In this document: positions 25,455-33,899 of the stretch, piece after piece
How the letters are laid out: each line of letters starts with the position of its first letter
How positions within the stretch are numbered: the stretch's first letter is position 1
Assembly (NCBI GenBank): GCA_947497265.1
Contig: CANMFP010000008.1
Coordinates: 1 to 64,000 of the forward strand
DNA: 64,000 nucleotides
DNA from: an uncultured Isoptericola sp.
GTDB lineage: Bacteria > Actinomycetota > Actinomycetes > Actinomycetales > Cellulomonadaceae
Reading direction: 5' to 3'
Program-made: the position numbers and the translations under genes
Notes under the pieces: model-generated
Database searches by the model: none
What the model was told of the DNA's origin: nothing
The model's input: the letters and a program-made list of their open reading frames with translations, nothing else

Positions 25455-26765
25455 TCACTCGTCCTCGACGGTGCCGTCGAGCATGGGGGTCATGATTGCG
25501 TCGTACTTCTGTGCCAGCGCGGGGACGCCGCCACCGCGGGCGATCTCCTTGAACAGCTCCTCGTAGATCCCCTGCGACTCGACGTCCGCCCAGCCCGGCG
25601 CCGGTGGCGTCAGCTTGGACGCCTCCGCGGTCGCCACGAGGGTCCGGCCGAACTTGTCCCCCGTCATGAGCCGCGTGAACCGGGTGTTCGCCGGCCCGAG
25701 GCCCGACTCGGCGAGCATCGTCTGGTACTCGTCGGAGTAGACGATACGCAGCAGGTCCTCGGAGAGGCCCGCGTTGCGCGTGAGCGCGGAGATCGCCATG
25801 TTGGAGCCGCCCGCGAACACCGGCGCGACGCCGCCGTCCACGCCGGGCAGCGCGAAGATGCCGAACCTGTCGGAGTCCGCCATGCCGTCGCGCACCTCCT
25901 CGTTGTCCTCGTTGCGCACGAGGTCGCCGATGGACCACCGCGCCCAGGACGGCGCCATGATGGTGGCCGCGGCAGGCTCACCGTTCACGAGCCCGTCGTT
26001 CAGGAAGTCCCAGTAGGCGACGTCGACCTCGGTGGCCGGCAGGTAGGAGGCGTTCTGGTAGACGTCCTGCCAGGCCTCGAGACCGGCGATCGTGCTCGGG
26101 TCCGAGAGGGTCGACACCCAGCGGTCGCCCTCCTTGACCGCCAGCTCGCCGCCGTGGGCGAACACCCACGAGATGCCGTTACGCCAGTCCTGCCCGCCCA
26201 TCGCGAACCCGGCCTGGTTGCCGACCCGGAGGGACTTGACGGTCTCGCCGAACTCGTCGAGCGTCTTCGGCACCTCGGCGCCGGCCTCCTTCCAGACGTC
26301 CTTGCGGTAGAAGACGTAGCGGGACCCGAAGTAGTACGGCAGGGCGTACACCGTGCCGTCCACCGACCCGGCCTCCACGAACGACGGCAGCAGGTCGTCG
26401 CCGCCGAGCTCCTGGTACAGCTCCGGGGAGATCTCGCGGAACGCCCCGGAGCCCGTGAACGTCGGGGCCTGGGTGTTCCCGAGCTCGACCACGTCGGGGG
26501 TCAGGGCCGGGTCGCCGAGCGAGGCCTCGAGGTCGTCGACGAGGGTCGGCCACTCCTTCTGCTCGATCGTCAGCGTCGCTCCCGGGTTGCGCTCCTCGAA
26601 GGTCGCCACGAGGTGCTCGCGCAGGTCGTCACCGGTGTCGGCACCGACCAGCCAGAGGACGATGTCCTCGGAGGTCTCGGGGACGACCTCCTCGGTGCCG
26701 CAGGCGGTCAGCGCCACGAGGGCCAGGGCCGCCGTCAGAGCGGCGACGGCGCGTCGTCGGGTCAC
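25455..26765 (-). CDS. ABC sugar-binding lipoprotein (second copy)
   Basis: A 436-aa extracellular solute-binding protein, family 1. Lipobox LTAC with C22 predicts a lipoprotein anchored outside the membrane. It is a clear paralogue of the protein at 29772-31073: shared WLVGAD/WLVGSD start, VELGNTQAP / VEIGNTQAP, LGGDDLLPSFVE / LGGDDLLPGFVE, DWRNG and PSWARWSI / PSWVRWSI. It sits after the ROK kinase rather than first in the operon. GTG start at 26765. The two could differ in ligand (for example mono- versus disaccharide) and share the permeases. Confidence 0.9.
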   Translation of the reverse strand: MTRRRAVAALTAALALVALTACGTEEVVPETSEDIVLWLVGADTGDDLREHLVATFEERNPGATLTIEQKEWPTLVDDLEASLGDPALTPDVVELGNTQAPTFTGSGAFREISPELYQELGGDDLLPSFVEAGSVDGTVYALPYYFGSRYVFYRKDVWKEAGAEVPKTLDEFGETVKSLRVGNQAGFAMGGQDWRNGISWVFAHGGELAVKEGDRWVSTLSDPSTIAGLEAWQDVYQNASYLPATEVDVAYWDFLNDGLVNGEPAAATIMAPSWARWSIGDLVRNEDNEEVRDGMADSDRFGIFALPGVDGGVAPVFAGGSNMAISALTRNAGLSEDLLRIVYSDEYQTMLAESGLGPANTRFTRLMTGDKFGRTLVATAEASKLTPPAPGWADVESQGIYEELFKEIARGGGVPALAQKYDAIMTPMLDGTVEDE

Positions 26766-26806
26766 AGGGGTTCCTCTCGGTCGTGACGCAGGGTTGGGCC
26801 GAGCCG

Positions 26807-27802
26807 TCAGCCGGCGAGGTCGCGTGCCCGCAGGACGGTGCCCCGCCCGACGACGGCGGCGCCCACCGCACCGACGGCGACCCGGCCGGGGGCCAGCCGC
26901 ACCCGTCCGGGCAGGTCGAGCGACCGCAGGAAGCCGGACGCCGCCGACTCGTCGGTCAGGGCGTCGCGCACCGCGTCGAGGAGCGGCTGCCCGAGCTGGG
27001 ACACGCCGCCACCGAGCACCACGTGCTGGACGTCGACGGTCAGCACGAGCATGCGCACCGCCGCGGCGACGGCTCGCGCGTACGTCGAGCGGGCCGCCAC
27101 GGCGTCGGGGTCACCGGCGGCCGCCGCCTCGAAGAGCTCGACCGGAGCCGGCCGGCCGGAGGTCGTCGGCCACAGGGCCGTCACCGCCGAGCCGGAGGCG
27201 TACAGCTCCAGGCAGCCACGCTGCCCGCAGGCGCACGGCGGGCCCGCTGGGTCGACGGGGACGTGGCCGATCTCCCCGGCGGCGCTGTGACTCCCCCGCC
27301 GCAGACGTCCGTCGAGCACGATGCCGGCCGCGAGACCGGTGCCGAGCGCCAGGAACGCGAGGTCGGCGGGCGTGCTGTCGCCCTCTGCCTCGACCAGGTG
27401 CGCGGCGCCGACGGCGGCCACGTTGAGGTCGTTCTCCACCGCCACCCCGACTCCCCCGAGACGTGCCGAGAGCAGGGCCGAGAGGTCGAGCGCCGCACCG
27501 TCGAGCCCGAGGTTGACGGCGTGCCGGACCGTGCCGACGTCGGCGTCCACGAGGCCGGGGACCCCGACCCCCACGCCGGTCACGGCGTCGAGCGCCACGC
27601 CGGCCTGCCGGGCGACGCCCTGCACGGCCCGGGCTGCGCCGTCGACGACGCCCACGGGGCCGAGGGTGGTGCTCAGCCGGGACTGGGCCAGCACCTCGCC
27701 GTCGCTGCCGAGCAGCACGGCGAGGGTCTTGGTGCCCCCGATGTCCAGGCCCACGCTGAGGCGGGGCGACACCATCGGTGTCGCCGCTGCGATGCTGCTC
27801 AC
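26807..27802 (-). CDS. ROK-family sugar kinase
   Basis: A 331-aa kinase: phosphate-binding GLDIGGTKTLAVLLG near residue 18, VENDLNVAA with the catalytic Asp, GTGLAAGIVL, GEIGHVPVDPAGPPC and the zinc motif CACGQRGCLE. There is no N-terminal HTH, so it is an enzyme rather than a ROK repressor. Its place between amino-sugar permeases and nagB suggests N-acetylglucosamine or glucosamine kinase; glucokinase is the alternative. Start is one base after the permease stop. Confidence 0.85.
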   Translation of the reverse strand: MSSIAAATPMVSPRLSVGLDIGGTKTLAVLLGSDGEVLAQSRLSTTLGPVGVVDGAARAVQGVARQAGVALDAVTGVGVGVPGLVDADVGTVRHAVNLGLDGAALDLSALLSARLGGVGVAVENDLNVAAVGAAHLVEAEGDSTPADLAFLALGTGLAAGIVLDGRLRRGSHSAAGEIGHVPVDPAGPPCACGQRGCLELYASGSAVTALWPTTSGRPAPVELFEAAAAGDPDAVAARSTYARAVAAAVRMLVLTVDVQHVVLGGGVSQLGQPLLDAVRDALTDESAASGFLRSLDLPGRVRLAPGRVAVGAVGAAVVGRGTVLRARDLAG

Positions 27803-27803
27803 G

Positions 27804-28724
27804 TCAGCCCTTCACCGCTCCCGAGACCAGTCCACCGGTCATGCGGCCCTGCACGAAGAGGAAGAAGACGATCACGGGGATCGCGACGAGCACCGATCCT
27901 GCCATCAGGGCCCCGTAGTCCGTCGCCTTGGTGGCCTGCTGGAACGTGCGCAGCCACACGGGCAGCGTCATCGACTCCGGCCTCGACATGATGACCAGCG
28001 CGAGGACGAACTCGTTCCACGCCTGGATGAAGGCGAACACACCGGTCGAGACGAGGCCCGGGGCGAGGAGCGGGAAGGTGACCTTCCAGAACGCCCTGGT
28101 GCGCGAGCAGCCGTCGATCATGGCGGCCTCCTCGAGCTCCACCGGCACGGCCGTCACGAACCCGCGCAGGGTCCAGACGGTGAAGGGCAGCACCATCGCG
28201 ACGTAGAGGATGGTCAGGCCGAAGACCATGTTGAGCATGCCCCAGCCGTCGATGAGCTGGAAGTACGTCAGCAGCATCGCCTCGCCGGGGATCATCTGCA
28301 CGACGAGGATCGCCACGATGAACTGCTTGCGTCCCCGGAACCGGTACCGCCCGATGGCGACCGAGGCGAGGAACGCGATGACCAGCGCCGCGACCAGCGT
28401 CAGGAACGTGACCGTGAGCGAGGTCTGGAGCGCGGGCAGGAAGTCCGCACGGGTGTCGTCGGTGACGGCCCGGACGTAGTTGTCGACCGTGAAGTCGGAG
28501 CCGGGGAAGAACGTCGGGACGGTGGCCCGGACGAGGTTCGTCGGCAGGAACGACGAGGAGACCATCCAGTAGACGGGGAACGCCGAACAGACGAAGACGA
28601 CGGCGCCGAGGACGCCGAACAGGACGTTCGCCGCGATGCGGCCCGGCGGGACCGGCCGCTTGGTGGTGACGACGACGGGGGCCGCCGGTGCCGTGGGTCC
28701 GGCGGTGAGGGTGGAGGCAGCCAT
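27804..28724 (-). CDS. ABC sugar permease (MalG-type)
   Basis: A 306-aa inner-membrane permease with six predicted helices. The ABC-coupling EAA loop reads EAAMIDGCSRTRAFWKVTFP near residues 200-220. The N-terminal cytoplasmic tail is Ala/Pro-rich. It pairs with the permease immediately upstream (2-nt gap). No ATPase gene is present in the operon, as in CUT1 systems of actinobacteria that borrow a shared MsiK-type ATPase. Confidence 0.92.
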   Translation of the reverse strand: MAASTLTAGPTAPAAPVVVTTKRPVPPGRIAANVLFGVLGAVVFVCSAFPVYWMVSSSFLPTNLVRATVPTFFPGSDFTVDNYVRAVTDDTRADFLPALQTSLTVTFLTLVAALVIAFLASVAIGRYRFRGRKQFIVAILVVQMIPGEAMLLTYFQLIDGWGMLNMVFGLTILYVAMVLPFTVWTLRGFVTAVPVELEEAAMIDGCSRTRAFWKVTFPLLAPGLVSTGVFAFIQAWNEFVLALVIMSRPESMTLPVWLRTFQQATKATDYGALMAGSVLVAIPVIVFFLFVQGRMTGGLVSGAVKG

Positions 28725-28726
28725 GG

Positions 28727-29683
28727 TCAGTCGTCCTCCTTGAGCGTCTGGCGCACGTAGTACAGGGAGATGAGGAGCATGATGAAGACCATCACCACGG
28801 CGGCTGCCGCGGCGAACCCGAAGTCACCGCTGGCGGTGCCCTTCTGGTAGATCCAGACGCCCAGGGTGGACGTCTTCTCGTAGAGCCCGCCGATGCCCTG
28901 CAGGGCGTAGACCTGGGCGAAGACACGCAGGTCCCAGATCACCGACAGGACGATCAGCACGATGATGATGCTGCGCACGAACGGCACCTGGATCTGGAAG
29001 AAGCGCTGACGGGCGTTGGCACCGTCGAGCTGGGACGCCTCGAGCGTCTCGACCGGCACCTGCGTGAGCCCGGCGTACATCGTGAAGGCGATGAAGGGCA
29101 CGCCCATCCACACCACGATGAGGCCGAGCACGAGGAAGAAGGAGAGCGGCTCGATGAGCCACGAGTGACCGGCCCAGTCGGAGCCGGTGACCTGGGTGAG
29201 CAGGTAGTTGACGACGCCGTAGCGCGTGTCGAACATCCAGCCCCAGACCATCACGGTCGACAGGGCCGGCATCGCCCACGCGAGCAGCAGGCCGACGGTG
29301 ACGAGCATGCGCATCGCCTTGCCGAGGCGGATCATCAGCAGGGCGACGAGCGTCCCGAGCGTCATCGTCAGCACGACCGCCACGACCATGAACCCGACGC
29401 TGCGGGCGAGGACGGCGTAGAACTCGCCGGAGGTCAGGACCTCGACGTAGTTGTCCAGGCCCACCCACTCGGGCGGGGCTCCGAAGGCCTGGGCACGGCC
29501 GTACTCCTGGAACGACGTGACGAGGAGCTTGAGGATCGGCCAGGCGACGAGGACGGCGAGCACGGCCAGCGCCGGGGTGAGCAGCGCATAGGGGAACGGC
29601 GACGACTTCTTGGTCCGCAGCTCTTGCGGTGGCCGGACGAAGGCCTCCGGGGGCGCCTTGGGCGCGGCAGGGGTGGTGGTCAC
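28727..29683 (-). CDS. ABC sugar permease (MalF-type)
   Basis: A 318-aa membrane permease with six predicted helices. The EAA-like coupling loop is LEASQLDGANARQRFFQIQVP. Partner of the MalG-type permease downstream; together they form the CUT1 channel used by one or both binding lipoproteins. ATG start, 88 nt after the stop of the first binding-protein gene, a gap that could allow a higher level of the binding protein. Confidence 0.92.
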   Translation of the reverse strand: MTTTPAAPKAPPEAFVRPPQELRTKKSSPFPYALLTPALAVLAVLVAWPILKLLVTSFQEYGRAQAFGAPPEWVGLDNYVEVLTSGEFYAVLARSVGFMVVAVVLTMTLGTLVALLMIRLGKAMRMLVTVGLLLAWAMPALSTVMVWGWMFDTRYGVVNYLLTQVTGSDWAGHSWLIEPLSFFLVLGLIVVWMGVPFIAFTMYAGLTQVPVETLEASQLDGANARQRFFQIQVPFVRSIIIVLIVLSVIWDLRVFAQVYALQGIGGLYEKTSTLGVWIYQKGTASGDFGFAAAAAVVMVFIMLLISLYYVRQTLKEDD

Positions 29684-29771
29684 GAGGTGCTCCCTGATCG
29701 AGCGGGTGGGGAGAGGGGGGCGGTGCCGGTGGCCGTGAGGTCACCGGCACCGCCCGGCGTGCTGACGGACG

Positions 29772-31073
29772 TCAGCCGTTGAGCGTCCCCTCGATCTCGG
29801 CGTCGAGCTCGGCCGCGACGGTGGCGACGTCCTCGCCCTGGGCGAGCTTGACGAACGAGTCCTCGAGCACGCCGGAGGCCTCCACGTCCGCCCACAGGGG
29901 CGAGGCCGGGGTCAGCTGTGCGGCGGCAGCGGCGGCGGCCGACGCCTGGCTGAACGCGTCGTCCGCCATGAACTCGGCCTGCGAGACCTTGGCCGGGACC
30001 AGGCCGTTGGCGGCGAGGATCTCCTGGTAGTCGTCCGAGAGGATGATCTCCAGGGCGCTCCGGGCGAGCTCGGGGTTCGGGGCGTTCGTCGGGATGGCGA
30101 TGTTCGAACCACCGGCGAGCACCGGGGCGTAGGTGCCCTCCTCGGCGCCCGGGATGGCGAACGCGGAGAGCTTGTCCTCGGCGCCGTACGTCTCGAGGCA
30201 GCCGGGGACCTCGGCGTCCTCGGCGGCGGCGATCGACCAACGGACCCAGCTCGGGGCGGTGAGGTAGCCGATCTCACCGGCGCAGAACGGGACCTGGGGG
30301 TCGGTCTCGTCGGAGTCGGCCGGTGCGTGGTTCGAGTTCAGCATGACGTCCTGCAGCTGCTCGAGGCCGGTGATCGACTCGGGCGAGGAGAATCCGCCGG
30401 TCCAGGTGCCCGAGTCGTCGACGGTCGCGATGTCGCCGCCGTTGGCCCACACGAAGACCATCCCGTTGCGCCAGTCCTTGCCCGGTGTGTAGAGCCCGGA
30501 GACCTCGTCGCTGGCCAGCGTCTCGATGTTGGCGAGGTACTCGTCCCAGGTCGCCGGCACCTCGACGTCGCCGGTGATCTCCGTCGAGTAGATGCCCACG
30601 CGGGCACCGGAGTAGTACGGGGCGGCGTAGAACTGCCCCTCGAACGACCCGGACTCCACGAAGCCGGGGAGCAGGTCGTCGCCGCCCAGCTCCTCGTAGC
30701 TGTCGGTGAGGTCGAGGAACGCGCCGGCCGAGGTGAAGGCGGGTGCCTGGGTGTTGCCGATCTCGACGAGGTCGGGGCTGTCCGAGCCGGACAGCGCCGT
30801 CGTGTACTTGTCGACGAGGCCGGTCCAGGACTGTTCCTCGATCGTGAGGGTGGAGCCCTCGTTCTCGGCCTCGAACGTGGTCTTGAGGTGCTCGCGCGCC
30901 TCTTCCGGTGTGTCGGAGCCGACGAGCCAGACGCGGATGTCGCCCGCGGGGGCTTCTTCGGCCGCGGTCTCACCGCTGTCGTCGGCGGGGGTGTCGCCCG
31001 ACGCGCAGGCGGACAGGGCGAGGGCCAGGGTGACGGTCGTCGCCGCGGCGACGACGTTGCGTGCTCTCTTCAC
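29772..31073 (-). CDS. ABC sugar-binding lipoprotein (first copy)
   Basis: A 433-aa family 1 solute-binding protein heading the importer operon. Lipobox LSAC (C23) gives a surface lipoprotein; an acidic flexible stretch follows. Conserved segments DIRVWLVGSDTPEEAREHL, DWRNGMVFVWANGG and VLAGGSNIAI. GTG start at 31073, with GGAAGGAAA 9 nt upstream as Shine-Dalgarno. The genetic context (ROK kinase, NagB, cytoplasmic GH20) suggests GlcNAc or chito-oligosaccharides as ligand; this is inferred, not visible in the residues. Confidence 0.9.
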   Translation of the reverse strand: MKRARNVVAAATTVTLALALSACASGDTPADDSGETAAEEAPAGDIRVWLVGSDTPEEAREHLKTTFEAENEGSTLTIEEQSWTGLVDKYTTALSGSDSPDLVEIGNTQAPAFTSAGAFLDLTDSYEELGGDDLLPGFVESGSFEGQFYAAPYYSGARVGIYSTEITGDVEVPATWDEYLANIETLASDEVSGLYTPGKDWRNGMVFVWANGGDIATVDDSGTWTGGFSSPESITGLEQLQDVMLNSNHAPADSDETDPQVPFCAGEIGYLTAPSWVRWSIAAAEDAEVPGCLETYGAEDKLSAFAIPGAEEGTYAPVLAGGSNIAIPTNAPNPELARSALEIILSDDYQEILAANGLVPAKVSQAEFMADDAFSQASAAAAAAAQLTPASPLWADVEASGVLEDSFVKLAQGEDVATVAAELDAEIEGTLNG

Positions 31074-31111
31074 TGGTTCGGTTTCCTTCCAAATTGGGGC
31101 GAGGGTCGGCC

Positions 31112-31127
31112 GGTACCAGATGGCACC
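31112..31127. promoter_or_regulatory. Palindromic operator candidate upstream of importer operon
   Basis: GGTACCAGATGGCACC is symmetric at 6 of 7 arm positions around a central pair. It lies 39 bp upstream of the first binding-protein start, in the 104-bp gap after the ROK repressor gene. It does not match the ROK operator candidate at 32333, so a different repressor may act here. Confidence 0.4.
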
Positions 31128-31177
31128 AGCCGGGAGGTCGGTCGGGTGGCTTGCGGCGGGTCAGGCGGGTCGGTCGG

Positions 31178-32329
31178 TCAGGAGACGCCCAGCTGGGCGC
31201 CGAGGACGAGCACGGCAGCGCCGGCGAGGACGACGTCGTCGTCCAGCGCGGCCATGCGGAGGTCGAGGCCGGCCGCGGTGGCCGGCATGATGCGGGCGAC
31301 GAGCGTGTCCCGGGCGGCGGTACGCAACGACCCGGCGAGGAGCTCGGGAGGTCCGGAGAGCAGCACCTCGGCGAGGTTCAGCGCACCGACGACCGGCGCG
31401 AGGGTCTTGCCGAGAGTGCGGCCGACGTCCGCCAGGACGGCGTCCGCAGCCTCGCGGTCGAGCCCCTCGACGGCACGCCGCAGCGCGGGTGTCGACAGGA
31501 CGGTCTCCAGGCATCCCCGCCGTCCGCAGGCGCAGGGCTCGCCGTCGTCGACGACGGTGACGTGGCCGAGCTCGCCGGCCGCGTCGGCGGCGCCGTGCAC
31601 CCGCGCGCCGTCGACCATGACGCCCGCTCCGACGCCCTGACCCACGGTCAGGACGAGCATGGAGTCCGCCGCGCCGCCGTAGGTGTACTCGCCGAGCGCC
31701 GCGGAGTTCGCGTCGTTGGCCACGTGCACCGGCAGGCCGAGCCGGTCGGTGAGGACGCGGGCGAGGGGCATGTTCTGCCACTCGACGTTCGGCGCCTCGA
31801 CGACGCGGCCGGAGTGGTCGACGACGCCGGGCGAGCCGATCCCGACGCCGATCACGGGACGGGTGGCCGCCGCGACGAGCCGCCGCGCGAAGCGTGCGAG
31901 CAGCTCGACCAGCTCGTCCCCGCGCCGGTCCCCCACCTCGAGCGACCGCCGGTCGACGGCCTCGCCCGTGAGGGTCAGCACGGCGCCGCGCATCACGGTG
32001 TCGTCGGAGAGGTCGACGGCCACGATCTGGTAGGCGTCCGTGCGCATCCCGACGAGGATCGCGGGCTTGCCCACCCGGCGCCCCGGCTGGGTGCCGAGCT
32101 CCTCGACGAGGTCCTCCGCGAGGAGCACCCCGACGAGGTCGGAGATGGTCACGCGGGTCAGTCCGGTCGCGCGGGCCAGCCCGGCCCGCGACGTCGGCCC
32201 CTCGTGGAAGAGGTGCTGGAGCACGAGCGACCGGTTGTGCGCCCTGGCGTGCTCGGGGAGCACCTTCGAGGTGGCCCGCAGGCCGCCGCCCAGTCCTCGT
32301 CGGCTGGTGCGCGTCGTCGTCGTGGTCAT
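31178..32329 (-). CDS. ROK-family transcriptional repressor
   Basis: A 383-aa regulator with an N-terminal winged HTH (about 30-85: LFHEGPTSRAGLARATGLTRVTISDLVG) followed by a ROK sugar-kinase-like domain: GVGIGSPGVVDHSG, VANDANSAALGEY and the zinc motif CACGRRGCLE. It is NagC/XylR-like and probably senses an amino-sugar. First gene of the cluster on this strand; the importer operon follows after 104 bp. A palindrome overlapping its own -10 suggests autorepression. Confidence 0.9.
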   Translation of the reverse strand: MTTTTTRTSRRGLGGGLRATSKVLPEHARAHNRSLVLQHLFHEGPTSRAGLARATGLTRVTISDLVGVLLAEDLVEELGTQPGRRVGKPAILVGMRTDAYQIVAVDLSDDTVMRGAVLTLTGEAVDRRSLEVGDRRGDELVELLARFARRLVAAATRPVIGVGIGSPGVVDHSGRVVEAPNVEWQNMPLARVLTDRLGLPVHVANDANSAALGEYTYGGAADSMLVLTVGQGVGAGVMVDGARVHGAADAAGELGHVTVVDDGEPCACGRRGCLETVLSTPALRRAVEGLDREAADAVLADVGRTLGKTLAPVVGALNLAEVLLSGPPELLAGSLRTAARDTLVARIMPATAAGLDLRMAALDDDVVLAGAAVLVLGAQLGVS

Positions 32330-32332
32330 GTT

Positions 32333-32353
32333 TGTTAGTAGAGCGTCTTAACA
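32333..32353. promoter_or_regulatory. Candidate ROK operator overlapping the -10
   Basis: TGTTA (32333-32337) and TAACA (32349-32353) are a perfect 5-bp inverted repeat with an 11-bp spacer, four bases upstream of the repressor ATG. A TCTACT -10 hexamer lies inside the dyad, 7 nt from the ATG, so bound repressor would block its own promoter. The region 32330-32507 is the only gap shared with the divergent DUF4349 gene. Confidence 0.5.
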
Positions 32354-32494
32354 GACGTGGTGTCCATCACCCGTCGGCGTTCGTTACTTGATCGTTACCC
32401 CACGCCGTCACGGCCGTCGGAAACGCAGATCACGGTCTCGCCACGGTCGCATCACGATATCGATCACAGCGCACGTCCGGGCAGGTCAGCACCC

Positions 32495-32500
32495 TAGAGT
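32495..32500 (+). promoter_or_regulatory. Candidate -10 box for DUF4349 gene
   Basis: TAGAGT, 7 nt before the ATG at 32508; supports that start over longer in-frame readings. Confidence 0.5.
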
Positions 32501-32507
32501 CGAGCCC

Positions 32508-33479
32508 ATGCCCCTGCGACCCCGACCTCGCCGCGCCGTGACCGCTGCCCTCGCCGCGGTCCTCACCCTCGGTCTCGCCGCCTGTACCGGCACCGGGGCG
32601 GACGGCGCCGCGGAGTCCGGCGTGGAGGCCTCCACCGCCGAGGACGCGGCCGGCGAGGCGGCGGCCGTGGCCGACGAGACCGCTCCCGCGGACGGGGAGG
32701 CCGACACCGTCGTCGACCGCGAGGTCGTGGTGACCGGCTACCTCACGCTGCTCTCCGAGAACCCGGCCACGACGTCGGCCGAGCTGGTCCGCCTCGTGGA
32801 GCAGGCCGGCGGGCACGTCGAGGAACGCCACGAGGACCCGGGCGACGACGACTCGGCCGGTTCTGCCGAGCTGACCGTCCGCGTCCCGGCGGACCGGACC
32901 TCGAGCGCCGTCGAGGCGCTGCGCGGGCTCGGCACGGTCCAGGACATCGAGATGTCCAGCGAGGACGTGACGAGCCGGGGCCAGGACCTCGACGCCCGCA
33001 TCTCCGCGCTGACCACGTCCACCGACAGGCTCACCGAGCTCCTCGCCTCGGCGGGATCCACCGCCGACCTGCTCGAGGTCGAGCGCGAGCTGTCCCAGCG
33101 CCAGGCCGAGCTGGACTCGCTGGTGGCCCAGCGCGAGGCGCTCAGCGACCTGGTCGCCATGTCCACCCTCCACGTGCGGATCGACGCCCCGGCAGCGCAG
33201 CTCGCCGGCCCGCGCGGCGGCTTCTCCGGCGGCCTCGCCACCGGCTGGAACGCCCTGGTCGCCAGCGTGGAGACCGTGGTGCTGGTCCTCGGGGTCCTGC
33301 TGCCCTGGCTCGTCGTGGCCGCGGCCGGCTACGTCGTGTACCGGCTGGTCCGGCGTCGCCGTGCCGACGTTCCGGGCGGACCAGGCGGCACGTCCGGCGG
33401 ACCGGGCTCCGGGCCCGACGGCGGCACCGACGGGCCCGGCACGAGCGAGTCGCGGCGCCAGCCCGAGCTCACGCACTGA
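32508..33479 (+). CDS. DUF4349 lipoprotein
   Basis: A 323-aa predicted lipoprotein: signal peptide with lipobox LAAC (Cys near residue 26), an acidic disordered stretch, the DUF4349 domain (about 75-250: VVVTGYLTLLSENPATTSAELV ... GTVQDIEMSSEDVTSRGQDLDARISAL) containing a coiled coil (ELLASAGSTADLLEVERELSQRQAEL), and a C-terminal membrane helix (about 258-282) followed by a basic stretch and a Gly/Pro-rich cytoplasmic tail. Family role unknown; probably an envelope protein. Convergent with ridA, with 3 bp between stops. Confidence 0.85.
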   Translation: MPLRPRPRRAVTAALAAVLTLGLAACTGTGADGAAESGVEASTAEDAAGEAAAVADETAPADGEADTVVDREVVVTGYLTLLSENPATTSAELVRLVEQAGGHVEERHEDPGDDDSAGSAELTVRVPADRTSSAVEALRGLGTVQDIEMSSEDVTSRGQDLDARISALTTSTDRLTELLASAGSTADLLEVERELSQRQAELDSLVAQREALSDLVAMSTLHVRIDAPAAQLAGPRGGFSGGLATGWNALVASVETVVLVLGVLLPWLVVAAAGYVVYRLVRRRRADVPGGPGGTSGGPGSGPDGGTDGPGTSESRRQPELTH

Positions 33480-33482
33480 GCC

Positions 33483-33899
33483 TCAGGCAGCGGCGGAGGT
33501 CACCGCGAAGGCGTCGATCTCGACCAGCATCTCGGGGCGCGGCAGCCCGACCATCACGGTGGTGCGGCTCGGCAGCACGCCGGACGGGCAGTGCTGCGTC
33601 ACGAAGGCGCCGTACGCCTCGTTCATGGCCGCGAAGTCGTCGCGCGACGTCAGGTAGACGCGCAGCATGACCACGTCGTCGAACGTCGCACCCGACGCCT
33701 CGACGATCGCACGCACGTTCTGCAGCGTCCGCGTGGTCTGGGCCGCGACGTCGCCCGGGAACAGGTACTCCCCCGTCGCCGGGTCGACCGGCCCCTGCCC
33801 GGACACCTGGACGAACGGCCCGGTACGCACGCCCTGGTGGAAGGTGTGCGCCGGTGCGGGGGCGTCGGGCGTGCTGATCGCCGTCTTGGTCGTGGTCAT
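33483..33899 (-). CDS. RidA family enamine/imine deaminase
   Basis: A 138-aa member of the RidA/YjgF/UK114 family. Conserved features are QVSGQGPVDPATGEY, the Arg in PSRTTVMVGLPRPEML and VEIDAFAV. RidA hydrolyses reactive 2-aminoacrylate-type enamines released by PLP dehydratases. Its ATG overlaps the stop of the D-serine-dehydratase-like gene (ATGA), so it is positioned to detoxify that enzyme's intermediate. Fourth gene of the GH20 operon. Confidence 0.9.
   Translation of the reverse strand: MTTTKTAISTPDAPAPAHTFHQGVRTGPFVQVSGQGPVDPATGEYLFPGDVAAQTTRTLQNVRAIVEASGATFDDVVMLRVYLTSRDDFAAMNEAYGAFVTQHCPSGVLPSRTTVMVGLPRPEMLVEIDAFAVTSAAA

Noticed and set aside
32440..32475. CRP-like site around GATATCGATCACA before the DUF4349 gene
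   Set aside because: The half-sites are in direct rather than inverted orientation, so it does not fit a TGTGA-N6-TCACA site.
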